64,000 nucleotides of DNA, from NCBI RefSeq assembly GCF_034321785.1, contig NZ_JAXLPB010000002.1, positions 930,001 to 994,000 of the forward strand. Direction: 5' to 3'. The translations under genes and the position numbers were made by a program. Of this stretch, positions 45,110 to 53,754 are shown one piece after another (position 1 is the stretch's first letter; each line of letters starts with the position of its first letter). The notes under the pieces are model-generated. The model had not been told where the DNA came from. It saw only the letters and a list, made by a program, of their open reading frames with translations, and searched no databases. This DNA comes from Fulvimarina uroteuthidis (GTDB lineage Bacteria > Pseudomonadota > Alphaproteobacteria > Rhizobiales > Rhizobiaceae).

Positions 45110-46690
45110 TTGCCGCTTTTCGATGCCTATGTCGCGATCGACTGGTCCGCCGCCAACGTCCCCGCGGTCGGTGCCAACTCGATCTGGATGAGTTTTGCCG
45201 AACGCAAGGACGACGAGGTCCGGCTGATCGAAACCGTCAACGTCTCGACGAGAGCCGGCGCGATGGCCAAGCTCCGGCAGTTCTTCCGCGAGCGCCTGGA
45301 TGCCGGCGAGCGCGTGTTCGCCGGCTTCGACTTTCCCTTCGGCTATCCCGTGGGCGGCGCCGAGGCGATCACAGGCGAAGCGTCCTGGGAAGCGCTCTGG
45401 AGCTATCTCGCCCGCAACATCCAGGATCTCGATTCCAACCTCAACAACCGCTTCGAGATCGCCGGCCGGCTGAACCGCGACAAGCTCGCCCATGCGCCCA
45501 TGTTCTGGGGCCGGCCCGAATTCCAGGACATTCCGGGGCTGTCGCCCAAGCGGCCCGAGCCCTATCCCGATATCCTGCCCGAAAAGCGGATGGCGGAGAT
45601 GCGCACCGCGCGCGGCCAGCCGGTGTGGAAGATGCACTATACGGGCAGCGTCGGAAGCCAGGCCATGACCGGCATCGCCCAGCTCGAGAAGCTGCGCCAG
45701 GACGACGAATTCAAGGAGCATATCGCGGTCTGGCCGTTCGAGACCCGCTTTGCCGATGCGATCGAGCGGCCGATCGTCCTGGCCGAGATCTATCCGAGCC
45801 TCTTCGACATCACCCGCGCGGGCGGGCGTCCGGTCGATGCCGACCAGGTCGAGACGCTCTCCCAGATCTTTGCCGCGCGCGACGTCCAGAACCGCTTCGC
45901 CTCCTTCCTCGCCGCGCCCTCCGATCTCGGCGAGGACGAGATGCGGGTGGTGCTGGGCGAAGAAGGCTGGATCACCGGCCTTGCCCAGACCCAGCCCGCG
46001 ACGGGACAGATCGACGGTTCGGACGCGGAGACGCGCGCAAGGCGGCTCGATTACCTGCGCCAGCCCGACAGGATCTACGAGGAGAGCTTCCGGCAGATCC
46101 GCGAGGCCGTCGATCTCGCGCGGTTCGAGGAGGAGGCCCACGAACTCGTCATCCGCATCGTCCACGCCTGCGCCATGCCCGAGGTCGCGGACGGCCTCAC
46201 CATCTCTGACGGCGCGATCGCGGCCGGCAAGGCGGCGCTTCTGGCCGGAAAGCCCATTCTGGTCGACGCCGAAATGGTCTCGCACGGCATCATCCGCGCG
46301 TCCCTGCCGCACGAGAACAAGGTGGTCTGCCGCCTCAATCTTCCCAAGGTGCGCGAGATCGCGGCGCGGGACGAGACGACGCGGTCGGCCGCCCAGGTCG
46401 AACTGTGGAACGATGTCCTCGACGGCGCGATCGTCGCCATCGGCAATGCGCCGACCGCGCTGTTCCGGCTGCTGGAGAAGATCGATGCGGGGGCGGCGAG
46501 GCCCGCTCTGATCATCGGGCTTCCGGTCGGCTTCGTGGGTGCCGCGGAGGCCAAGGCCGAACTGAAATCCGATCCGCGCGGCATTCCCTTCATCACCCTC
46601 GACGGGCGTCTGGGCGGCTCGGCGATGGCGGCCGCGGCCGTCAACGCCTTGGCGAAGGGCCTCGGATCCGGGACCGGCGATGACGGCTAG
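45110..46690 (+). CDS. cobH: DUF429-like domain fused to precorrin-8X methylmutase (CobH)
   Basis: The C-terminal ~205 residues (from about 315) are CobH, which moves a methyl from C-11 to C-12 to give hydrogenobyrinic acid. DAEMVSHGIIR holds the catalytic His, and RPALIIGLPVGFVGAAEAK and IPFITLDGRLGGSAMAAA are family blocks. The N-terminal ~300 residues resemble DUF429, an RNase-H-like fold: AIDWSAA, GFDFPFGYP and EIYPS place acidic residues as expected. The total of 526 residues is more than twice a normal CobH. The start is TTG 45110. cobL overlaps its end by 11 bases. Why the domains are fused is unknown. Confidence 0.85.
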   Translation: MPLFDAYVAIDWSAANVPAVGANSIWMSFAERKDDEVRLIETVNVSTRAGAMAKLRQFFRERLDAGERVFAGFDFPFGYPVGGAEAITGEASWEALWSYLARNIQDLDSNLNNRFEIAGRLNRDKLAHAPMFWGRPEFQDIPGLSPKRPEPYPDILPEKRMAEMRTARGQPVWKMHYTGSVGSQAMTGIAQLEKLRQDDEFKEHIAVWPFETRFADAIERPIVLAEIYPSLFDITRAGGRPVDADQVETLSQIFAARDVQNRFASFLAAPSDLGEDEMRVVLGEEGWITGLAQTQPATGQIDGSDAETRARRLDYLRQPDRIYEESFRQIREAVDLARFEEEAHELVIRIVHACAMPEVADGLTISDGAIAAGKAALLAGKPILVDAEMVSHGIIRASLPHENKVVCRLNLPKVREIAARDETTRSAAQVELWNDVLDGAIVAIGNAPTALFRLLEKIDAGAARPALIIGLPVGFVGAAEAKAELKSDPRGIPFITLDGRLGGSAMAAAAVNALAKGLGSGTGDDG

Positions 46691-47900
46691 AGACGCCTGG
46701 CTGACGGTCATCGGGATCGGCGAGGACGGTCTTTCGGCCTTGTCCGACGATGCCCATATGGCGATCGCCGAGGCCGACGCGATTTTCGGCGGCGCGCGCC
46801 ATCTCGAAATGCTCGGCCAGACCCGTTCCGAGCAGTTTGCCTGGGGATCGCCCTTCGAGCGCAATCTCGCTGCGATCGAGGCGCTGGAGGGCGAGAACGT
46901 CGTGGTGCTGGCGACCGGCGATCCGCTCTGGTTCGGTGTCGGGGCGACGCTGGCCAGACGCTTCGGCGAAAGCGCGGTTCGCGTCATCCCCTCTCTGTCG
47001 GCCTTCCAGCTCGTCGCCGCGCGTCTTGCCTGGGCGCTGCAGGATTGCGAATGCCTGACCGCCCACGGCCGCCCGATCGAGACCCTGGTCCGCTTCGCCG
47101 CGCCGGGCGCGAGGCTCATCGTCCTCACGTCCGGGGAGGATGCCCCGCGCGACATCGCCAGGCTTTTGACGGCGCGGGGCTACGGCCAGAGCCGGCTCGT
47201 CGTGTGCGAAAATCTCGGCGGATATGACGAGCGCGTGCGCACGGCGCTCGCGGCCGACTTCGACCTCGACGATATCGACCCGCTCAACACCGTCGCCATC
47301 GAATGCCGCGCGGGCCTTGCCGCGACGCCGCGTCCGAGCGTTCCGGGCCTGCCCGACGACGCGTTCGTCCACGACGGCAAGATGACCAAGCGGGTGATGC
47401 GCAGCCTCGCCATCGCGGCGCTCGCGCCGATCCCGGGTGATCTCCTGTGGGATGTGGGGGCGGGAAGCGGCTCCATCGGCATCGAATGGCTGCGCGCGTC
47501 CCCGCGTCTGTCGGCCATCGCCATCGAACCGCGCGAGGACCGCTGCGCGATGATCGCGGAAAATGCCCTGGCGCTCGGAACGCCCGACCTGACGATCGTG
47601 CGCGCGAAGGCCGCGGACGCCTTTGCCGATCTGCCTGCGCCCGACGCGGTCTTCATCGGCGGCGGCTTGACGGACGGGGTCCACGCGACCTGCTGGCAGC
47701 GGCTGAAGCCGGGCGGGCGCCTCGTCGCGCACGCCGTGACGCTGGAATCGGAATCGATCCTGATCGATCTCCACGCGCAGCTTGGCGGCGAGCTCCTGCG
47801 CATCGGCGTCGAGACGGTCGAGAAGGTCGGCCCCTATCGCGGGTTCAAGCCGTCGATGACGGTGATCCACTGGCACGTGACCAAGCCGCGACACCGCTAA
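46680..47900 (+). CDS. cobL: Precorrin-6Y C5,15-methyltransferase (decarboxylating)
   Basis: Methylates C-5 and C-15 and decarboxylates the ring in aerobic B12 synthesis, just before the CobH step. The 406 residues comprise an N-terminal CbiE tetrapyrrole methylase domain (TVIGIGEDG, LATGDPLWFGVG, VIPSLSAFQL) and, from about residue 230, a CbiT domain (GKMTKRVMRSLAI, LLWDVGAGSGSIGIEWLR, PDAVFIGGGL). It overlaps the fused cobH gene. No other cob gene is in this window, so the rest of the pathway must be elsewhere. Confidence 0.95.
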   Translation: MTARDAWLTVIGIGEDGLSALSDDAHMAIAEADAIFGGARHLEMLGQTRSEQFAWGSPFERNLAAIEALEGENVVVLATGDPLWFGVGATLARRFGESAVRVIPSLSAFQLVAARLAWALQDCECLTAHGRPIETLVRFAAPGARLIVLTSGEDAPRDIARLLTARGYGQSRLVVCENLGGYDERVRTALAADFDLDDIDPLNTVAIECRAGLAATPRPSVPGLPDDAFVHDGKMTKRVMRSLAIAALAPIPGDLLWDVGAGSGSIGIEWLRASPRLSAIAIEPREDRCAMIAENALALGTPDLTIVRAKAADAFADLPAPDAVFIGGGLTDGVHATCWQRLKPGGRLVAHAVTLESESILIDLHAQLGGELLRIGVETVEKVGPYRGFKPSMTVIHWHVTKPRHR

Positions 47901-48086
47901 GCGCCGGCCGCGCGAGCAAGGACGGTCTGCGCAAGGCCCGCCTGCGCAAGGCCGCACCCGGCGGATCGAACGCCGTCGGCGTCCCCTCAGGAGCGACGAT
48001 GCTTCGGCGGTCTGATGCTTTGGCGGTCTTTTGAATTTTCACGCATCGGGGTTCCGAAAATCGATTCCGGTCTTCGGGCCGACGCG

Positions 48087-48266
48087 CTAGAGGATCACCG
48101 ACCTGATGGCATAGGCGATGACGCCGAGGACCGAGACCCCTGCGATCCAGTAGAGGACGAACCAGCCGAGGCGGACCGGCAAAGAGGCCTGCGCCTCGCC
48201 GCTCTCCCGGCTCGCCTCGCGGCCGCCCGCCTGCTCGGTCTGCCCCCTCGCGGTGTCACGATCCAT
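48087..48266 (-). CDS. DUF2474 small membrane subunit of bd oxidase
   Basis: A 59-residue protein with one transmembrane helix (VRLGWFVLYWIAGVSVLGVIAYAIRSVIL) after a hydrophilic N-terminus of about 30 residues. DUF2474 proteins are encoded directly after cydAB/cioAB and are thought to play a role like CydX. Its ATG overlaps the cydB stop by one base (TGATG), strongly implying coupled translation. Confidence 0.88.
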   Translation of the reverse strand: MDRDTARGQTEQAGGREASRESGEAQASLPVRLGWFVLYWIAGVSVLGVIAYAIRSVIL

Positions 48267-49264
48267 CAATGGTACCCCGCATCCTCGGACACTTTGCCGC
48301 GAAACACCCAGTAGGCATAGGCGGTGTAGAGGAGGATGAGCGGGATCAGGACGCTGGCGCCCACGAGCAGGAAGATCTGCGAGCTTTCGGGGGCCGCCGC
48401 CTGATAGATCGTGACGCTCGGCGGGATGATATAGGGCCAGAAGCAGATGCCGATGCCCACATAGCCGAGGACGAAGAGGGCGAGCGCGGAAAAGAACGGC
48501 CGGATCTCCGCACCGGTGAGCAGCGAGTGGAAGAGGCTGACGGCCGCGAAGGCGGTGAAGATCGGGACCGGCAGCACGTAGAAGAAGTCGGGAAAGGCGA
48601 ACCAGCGCGCAAAGAACGCCTCTTCCAGGAACGGCATCCAGAGCGAGACGCCGCCGAGCGCCATCAGCATGAACACCGACAGGACGACCGCCTGCCTGCG
48701 CGCGACCCGCGCGACGTCCCCTTCGGTCTTCATGACGAGCCAGGTGGCGCCGAGAACCGCATAGCCGATGACGACGGCGAAACCGGTCGCGATCGAGAAC
48801 GGCGTCAGCCAGTCCCACCAGCCGCCGGCATAGGCGCGCCCGTCGATCTCGATGCCCTGGACCAGCGTTCCGAGCGCGACGCCCTGCGCCATGGCCGCCG
48901 ACACCGAGCCGATGAAGAACGACACGTCCCACAGCCAGCGTCCGCGCACCGTCTTGAACCGGTATTCGAACGCGACGCCGCGAAACAGGAGGCCGAGCAG
49001 CATGACGATGATCGGCGCGTAGATCGCCGGCATGATGATCGCGTAGGCCAGCGGGAAGACGGCGAAGAGGCCGCCGCCACCCAGGATCAGCCAGGTCTCG
49101 TTGCCGTCCCAGATCGGCGCGACCGAGTTCATCGCGACGTCGCGGTTCTTGTGGTCGCCGAGGAAGGGGAAGAGAATCCCGGTTCCAAGGTCGAACCCGT
49201 CGAGAATCACGTAGGCGATGACCGCGAATGCGATGATGAAGGCCCAGAGAACCGTAAGATCCAT
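48266..49264 (-). CDS. cydB: Cytochrome bd-type (CIO) quinol oxidase subunit II
   Basis: Membrane subunit II of a quinol oxidase, 332 residues. It begins MDLTVLWAFIIAFAVIAYVILDGFDLGTGILFPFLGD, then the conserved NSVAPIWDGNETWLILGGGGLFAVFP, and continues with about eight helices ending YWVFRGKV. CIO-like features match its short-Q-loop partner cydA. It lies 21 bases after cydA and overlaps the DUF2474 gene. Confidence 0.96.
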   Translation of the reverse strand: MDLTVLWAFIIAFAVIAYVILDGFDLGTGILFPFLGDHKNRDVAMNSVAPIWDGNETWLILGGGGLFAVFPLAYAIIMPAIYAPIIVMLLGLLFRGVAFEYRFKTVRGRWLWDVSFFIGSVSAAMAQGVALGTLVQGIEIDGRAYAGGWWDWLTPFSIATGFAVVIGYAVLGATWLVMKTEGDVARVARRQAVVLSVFMLMALGGVSLWMPFLEEAFFARWFAFPDFFYVLPVPIFTAFAAVSLFHSLLTGAEIRPFFSALALFVLGYVGIGICFWPYIIPPSVTIYQAAAPESSQIFLLVGASVLIPLILLYTAYAYWVFRGKVSEDAGYH

Positions 49265-49285
49265 TGTCGACTGTCTCCTTTGGTT

Positions 49286-50719
49286 CTACTCGGCCGGGGT
49301 CTTGGCGAGACCGCCGCGTTCGTCGTCCTGGAGGGACTGCACGGGGGTGATGCCGGCGGTACGGATCGGCTGATGATCGGGCGTGTCGAGATCCCAGGGC
49401 GAGGGCTCCTTGGCCATCAGGCGCATGATGTAGAAGGTGCCGGCCCCGAAGAGCACGAAGTAGACGATGATGAAGGCGACGAGCGAGGTTCCGACCGCCT
49501 CGGCCGCTATCGGCGAATGGCTCTCGCTGGTCCGCAGCAGACCGTAGACCGTGAAGGGCTGCCGGCCGACTTCCGTGGTGATCCAGCCGCACAGGACCGC
49601 GACGAAGCCCATCGGCCCCATGGCCACCGAGGCGCGCTGCAGCCACTCGCTCTCGTAGAGCCGGCCCTTGTAGCGCGCATAGAGCGACCAGAGGCCGATG
49701 GCGAGCATGGCGAAGCCGATCGCGACCATGATGCGGAAGGTCCAGAACACGATGGGAACGGGCGGCCAGTCTTCGCGGGGGAAGGCTTCGAGACCCCTGA
49801 TGTTGCCGTCGAGCGAATGGGTGAGGATCAGCGAGCCGAGATAGGGCACCTTGACCGCGTACTTCGTCTCGCCCGCCTCCATGTCGGGCAGGCCGAACAG
49901 GATCAGCGGCAGCGGGCCCTCGTCGTTCGCCTCGAAGTGCCCTTCCATCGCCGCGATCTTGGCCGGCTGGTGCTCGAGCGTGTTGATGCCGTGGAGGTCG
50001 CCCGCCATGATCTGCACCGGCGTGACGATGACGGCCATCCACATGGCCATGGAGAACATCTTGCGGGCGGCCAGGTTGCTGCGGTTGCGCAGCAGGTGGA
50101 AGGCGCCGACGCCGCCGACGATGAACGCCGTGGTGAGGTAGGCCGCGAGCACCATGTGCGCGAGCCGGTAGGGGAAGGAGGGGTTGAACACCGCCGCCCA
50201 CCAGTCGGTCGCGATGAACTGCCCGGCCTCGTTCATGGCGTAGCCGGCGGGGGTGTGCATCCAGGAGTTGACCGAGAGGATCCAGAAGGCCGAGCCCAGC
50301 GTGCCGATGGCGACGACGATCGTGGCGACGAGATGCAACGTCGGGCCCACTTTCTTGCGGCCGAACAGCATGATGCCGAGAAAGCCGGCTTCGAGGAAGA
50401 AGGCCGAGAGCACCTCGTAGGCCATCAGCGGCCCGAGGATCGGCCCGGTCTTGTCGGAGAAGACGGACCAGTTGGTGCCGAACTGGTAGCTCATCACGAT
50501 GCCCGAGACGACGCCCATGCCGAACGCCACGGCGAAGATCTTCACCCAGTAGCGGAAGATGTCCATGTAGACTTCGCGCTGGGTGATCGTGTGCAGGCTC
50601 AGCACCACGGCGAGGAACGAGGCGAGACCGATCGAGAACGCCGGGAAGATGATATGGAACGAAACGGTGAACGCGAACTGGATCCGGGCGAGGAGGACGG
50701 GGTCGAAGCTTTCGAACAT
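49286..50719 (-). CDS. cydA: Cytochrome bd-type (CIO) quinol oxidase subunit I
   Basis: Oxidises ubiquinol and reduces oxygen without proton pumping. Of 477 residues, FTVSFHIIFPAFSIGLA carries the heme ligand His22, and YRLAHMVLAAYLTT a second His. The periplasmic Q-loop is short, as in cyanide-insensitive oxidases. The signature normally written GRQPW reads GWITTEVGRQPF here. It is the first gene of a three-gene operon with cydB and DUF2474. Upstream lie 529 gene-free bases. Confidence 0.96.
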   Translation of the reverse strand: MFESFDPVLLARIQFAFTVSFHIIFPAFSIGLASFLAVVLSLHTITQREVYMDIFRYWVKIFAVAFGMGVVSGIVMSYQFGTNWSVFSDKTGPILGPLMAYEVLSAFFLEAGFLGIMLFGRKKVGPTLHLVATIVVAIGTLGSAFWILSVNSWMHTPAGYAMNEAGQFIATDWWAAVFNPSFPYRLAHMVLAAYLTTAFIVGGVGAFHLLRNRSNLAARKMFSMAMWMAVIVTPVQIMAGDLHGINTLEHQPAKIAAMEGHFEANDEGPLPLILFGLPDMEAGETKYAVKVPYLGSLILTHSLDGNIRGLEAFPREDWPPVPIVFWTFRIMVAIGFAMLAIGLWSLYARYKGRLYESEWLQRASVAMGPMGFVAVLCGWITTEVGRQPFTVYGLLRTSESHSPIAAEAVGTSLVAFIIVYFVLFGAGTFYIMRLMAKEPSPWDLDTPDHQPIRTAGITPVQSLQDDERGGLAKTPAE

Positions 50720-51248
50720 GAGGCGGTCTTCTCAATGTCTACGGGATCGGCAGAGTGCGGGCCGTGGCCCGGTGCCTTACTCTAGATAGTGGTCCGGGGC
50801 CAACGGAAAATGCCTTGCGACGATTTAGTACGGCCGCCGACGCTTCGCCGAAATGCCGCGCCGGGCGGGTTATCCACAAGCCTTGTCTGTGGAAACAAGG
50901 CTTTCGATGCGGACGCGTACCGGCATCGGGTGCTAGGCAGGTTTCGTCGTCAGCGTGGTTGGTGGACCCCGTATCGTTCATGTTCATGGCGTGCGGAACG
51001 GCGCGAATTTCGGCAAAGTCAGTCCGGCCCTCATCGAACCTTCGCAAGGTTCGGGAGGGTCGTTTCGTTCATGACGGTCCGTGACGGTCGCGAACGAGTT
51101 GTGGATCGTGGCGACGGGCGCGCCCTCCTGGTCGTTCTCCCGTGCTAGACGATGGTTTCGAGGTTCGAGTCTCGCCCGTCGCGCGTTCTCGTCGCACGCG
51201 CGACCCTGTGCCATTGTCGTTTCGATCCGTTTCAGGGAGCCCGCTCAC
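50720..51248. other. 529-base structured gene-free region with a DnaA box
   Basis: Divergent region between cydA and the DUF87 ATPase. It contains a perfect DnaA-box sequence TTATCCACA (50870-50878); a 9-bp hairpin AAGCCTTGT/ACAAGGCTT (50878-50903) whose loop carries an inverted near-match to the same box; an 8-bp hairpin CGAACCTT/AAGGTTCG (51035-51053); and a 72-nt tRNA-like element (51111-51182). Open frames here do not resemble known proteins. The promoters of both flanking genes must be here, but I could not place them. Confidence 0.55.
50870..50878 (+). promoter_or_regulatory. DnaA-box consensus sequence
   Basis: TTATCCACA exactly matches the high-affinity DnaA box. An inverted imperfect copy (TGTGGAAAC, 50888-50896) lies in the neighbouring hairpin loop. 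One 9-mer can arise by chance, so binding is not established. Confidence 0.45.
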
Positions 51249-52835
51249 GTGACCGTCGCCGTTGATCTTGGAACGACCCATGCCGGCAATCCGGCCGAGC
51301 TCGACCTCGAGGAGCTGTTGTCGACCCGGCTGCTCGTCCAGGGCAATTCCGGGTCCGGCAAGTCCCATCTCCTGCGCCGTCTCCTGGAAAGGAGCGCGGG
51401 CTGGGTGCAGCAGGCGATCATCGATCCGGAAGGCGATTTCGTCACCCTCGCCGACCGGTTCGGCCATGTGGTGGTCGATGCCAACCGCACCCCCAACGAT
51501 CTCGCCCGCATCGCGAACCGCATCCGCCAGCACCGCGCCTCGGTGGTCCTCACTCTCGAGGGCCTGGATGCGGACGTCCAGATGCAGTGCGCCGCGGCCT
51601 TTCTGAACGGGCTCTTCGACGCCGACCGCGCCCACTGGTTCCCGATGCTGATCGCGGTCGACGAAGCCCATCTGTTCGCGCCCGCCATGGCGGGGGAGCA
51701 TTCGGACGAGGCGCGCCGCGCCTCCCTCGGCGCCATGACGAACCTGATGTGCCGGGGCCGGAAGCGGGGGCTCGCCGGCGTCATCGCCACCCAGCGCCTG
51801 GCAAAGCTCGCCAAGAACGTCGCGGCTGAAGCCTCGAACTTCCTCATGGGGCGCACCTTCCTCGACATCGACATGCAGCGCGCCGCCGATCTCATTGGCA
51901 TCGACCGGCGCGGCGCCGAACGCTTCCGCGATCTGGAGACCGGCAGCTTCATCGCACTCGGCCCCGCCCTGTTCCGCCGCCCGACCCCGATCCGCATCGG
52001 CTCGGTCGAGACCTCCGCGCGCTCGGGCCGTCCGGTGCTGATGCCGATGCCCGACATCGCGCCCGACGATCTGGCCGACCTGGTGCTGACCCCGTCCGAG
52101 GAGGAGCGCGCCGCCGAGGCAAGGCCCGTGCGCCGCAGCCTGATCCGGCCCGAGCCGGCGGCCGGGGCCCCGGCGCGGCCGGCGGCCGCGTGCGACATGC
52201 CGCGGGTGGAGACGAGCGAACTCCTGTCGAGGGTCGCCCATTCGGCCCCCGCCAACGATCCGGCGCCTGCCGACGACGAGGACGATCGCAGCCCGGCGGA
52301 GCGCGCCGAGGCGGTCGACCGGATCTTCGCCGACATGCTCGACGATCCGGAGGCGGCCTTCCGTCCCGTGCCGGTTCTCTACCAGGAGTTCCTCACCCAT
52401 TGCCGCCTGAAGCGCCTGCGCGGCGCCGAGACCGACATGGGAGCGTTTCGCCGGCGCCTTTCCCTGGCGCGGGCCGGCGTCTCGGGCGACGAGACCGACG
52501 GCGAGTGGGCAGATGTCGTGGCCCGTTCGGCCGAACTGCCCGAAGAGATGCAGGGCGTCTTCATGATGCTGGCGCGCGCGGCCCGGGACGAGGCGGAATG
52601 CCCGCCCGACGAGGATCTCGCCATGGCCTATGGCAGCCATTCGCCCTCGCGCGGGCGGTTTCTCCTGTCGTTCATGGAAGAGCGCGGGCTGATCGCGGTG
52701 GAGAAGGACTTTCGCGGCAACCGCATCGTCTCGATCAACGCCACCGGCTGGCGCACCAGGCTGCCCGAAGTCACCCTCGACACGCTCGACGAGGCAAGGA
52801 TGCGGCGCGCCGCCAGGCTGGCGAGGAAGGCCTGA
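51249..52835 (+). CDS. HerA/DUF87-like ATPase
   Basis: P-loop ATPase of the HerA/FtsK-like DUF87 group, 528 residues from GTG 51249 (AGGGAG upstream). Walker A GNSGSGKSH (residues 32-40), IDPEGDFVTLADRF, Walker B MLIAVDEAHLF and the sensor region GVIATQRLAKLAKNVAAE lie in the N-terminal ~260 residues. A Pro/Ala-rich linker follows, then a C-terminal ~200-residue part with a winged-helix-like LLSFMEERGLIAVEKDFRGNRIV. HerA relatives move along DNA, often with a NurA nuclease; no nuclease gene is adjacent. The bacterial function is unknown. Confidence 0.82.
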   Translation: MTVAVDLGTTHAGNPAELDLEELLSTRLLVQGNSGSGKSHLLRRLLERSAGWVQQAIIDPEGDFVTLADRFGHVVVDANRTPNDLARIANRIRQHRASVVLTLEGLDADVQMQCAAAFLNGLFDADRAHWFPMLIAVDEAHLFAPAMAGEHSDEARRASLGAMTNLMCRGRKRGLAGVIATQRLAKLAKNVAAEASNFLMGRTFLDIDMQRAADLIGIDRRGAERFRDLETGSFIALGPALFRRPTPIRIGSVETSARSGRPVLMPMPDIAPDDLADLVLTPSEEERAAEARPVRRSLIRPEPAAGAPARPAAACDMPRVETSELLSRVAHSAPANDPAPADDEDDRSPAERAEAVDRIFADMLDDPEAAFRPVPVLYQEFLTHCRLKRLRGAETDMGAFRRRLSLARAGVSGDETDGEWADVVARSAELPEEMQGVFMMLARAARDEAECPPDEDLAMAYGSHSPSRGRFLLSFMEERGLIAVEKDFRGNRIVSINATGWRTRLPEVTLDTLDEARMRRAARLARKA

Positions 52836-52872
52836 TCGGCACGGGACGCGCTGGTTTGGCCGCGACGGCGCG

Positions 52873-53754
52873 TCAGCGGTTGCGGATGAGCGGGGTCCGC
52901 TGCCACCAGCGCGTCTTCTTGCGCTCCCGGATGAAGGTGAAGAGCCCGGACGTGGCGATCAGGGCCATGCCGGCATAGGCGATCGCGTCGGGAAATTCGC
53001 CGAAGAACAATGCGCCCAGGACCGCCGCCCAGACGATCTGGCTGTATTGCACCGGGGCGACGGCGGACGCCGTGGCCAAGCGTGTCGCGAAGACGAGGCC
53101 GGTCTGGCCGAGACCGACGCAGAGCCCGCCGAATGCGAGAAGCCAGAGATGCGGCGTCGGATCGGCGAAGGTCGGGATCATCAGGACGCCGTTGGCGAGC
53201 ACCGCACCCACCAGCACCGCGCCGATCAGCGTGACGCGCCGCTCGGTCGGCCCGATGATGCGCAGGACGATGACGGTGCCCGCCCCGCAGATCGCGCAGG
53301 AGATCGCCGCGAAATGGCCGGGCAGGATGGTCTGGAACCCGGGGCGCACGACGAGAAGGACGCCGGCGAGCCCCACCAGCACCGCGCTCCAGCGCCGCCA
53401 GCCGATCGTCTCCTTCAAGAAGAGGGCGGAGAACACCGTTACGAAGATCGGCAGGAGGAAGATCAGCGCATAGGCTTCGGCCAGCGGCAGGGTCGTGAAC
53501 GCCACCACCGCGCTCATCATGCCGACGACGCCGAACAGGACGCGAAGCGCGAGAAGAAACGGTCGGCTCGGAACGAAGACGTCTCGCCAGCGGTCCTGCG
53601 GCGGCTTGGTGAAGGCCGCCGGAATGAAGGCGAAGAGCGACATGAAGAAGCCGATCTCGAAGATCGGAAGCCCGTCGCCGAGTGCTTTCGTCGCGGCATC
53701 GCCGCAGGCGAAGGCGAAATAGGCCGCGAACGCGAGGAGAATGCCGGTTTGCAT
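52873..53754 (-). CDS. EamA/DMT-family transporter
   Basis: Drug/metabolite-superfamily exporter, 293 residues with about ten transmembrane helices in two EamA repeats (first from MQTGILLAFAAYFAF, second from about FAAISCAICGAGTVIVL). AEAYALIFLLPIFVTVFSALFLKE and APVQYSQIVWAAVLGALFFGE are the repeat hallmarks. ATG 53754 is chosen over the longer frame reaching 54030 because that extension contains a bidirectional terminator and no membrane-protein similarity. The substrate is unknown. Convergent with the DUF87 ATPase. Confidence 0.9.
   Translation of the reverse strand: MQTGILLAFAAYFAFACGDAATKALGDGLPIFEIGFFMSLFAFIPAAFTKPPQDRWRDVFVPSRPFLLALRVLFGVVGMMSAVVAFTTLPLAEAYALIFLLPIFVTVFSALFLKETIGWRRWSAVLVGLAGVLLVVRPGFQTILPGHFAAISCAICGAGTVIVLRIIGPTERRVTLIGAVLVGAVLANGVLMIPTFADPTPHLWLLAFGGLCVGLGQTGLVFATRLATASAVAPVQYSQIVWAAVLGALFFGEFPDAIAYAGMALIATSGLFTFIRERKKTRWWQRTPLIRNR

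Noticed and set aside
48269..50785. Very long plus-strand open frame opposite cydAB
   Set aside because: It is the complement of the clear bd-oxidase genes and has the Asp/Arg/His-rich look of an antisense shadow frame.
51111..51182. A tRNA gene
   Set aside because: The acceptor-like repeat and TTCGAGTC are suggestive, but the T-, D- and anticodon stems do not pair and there is no CCA end.
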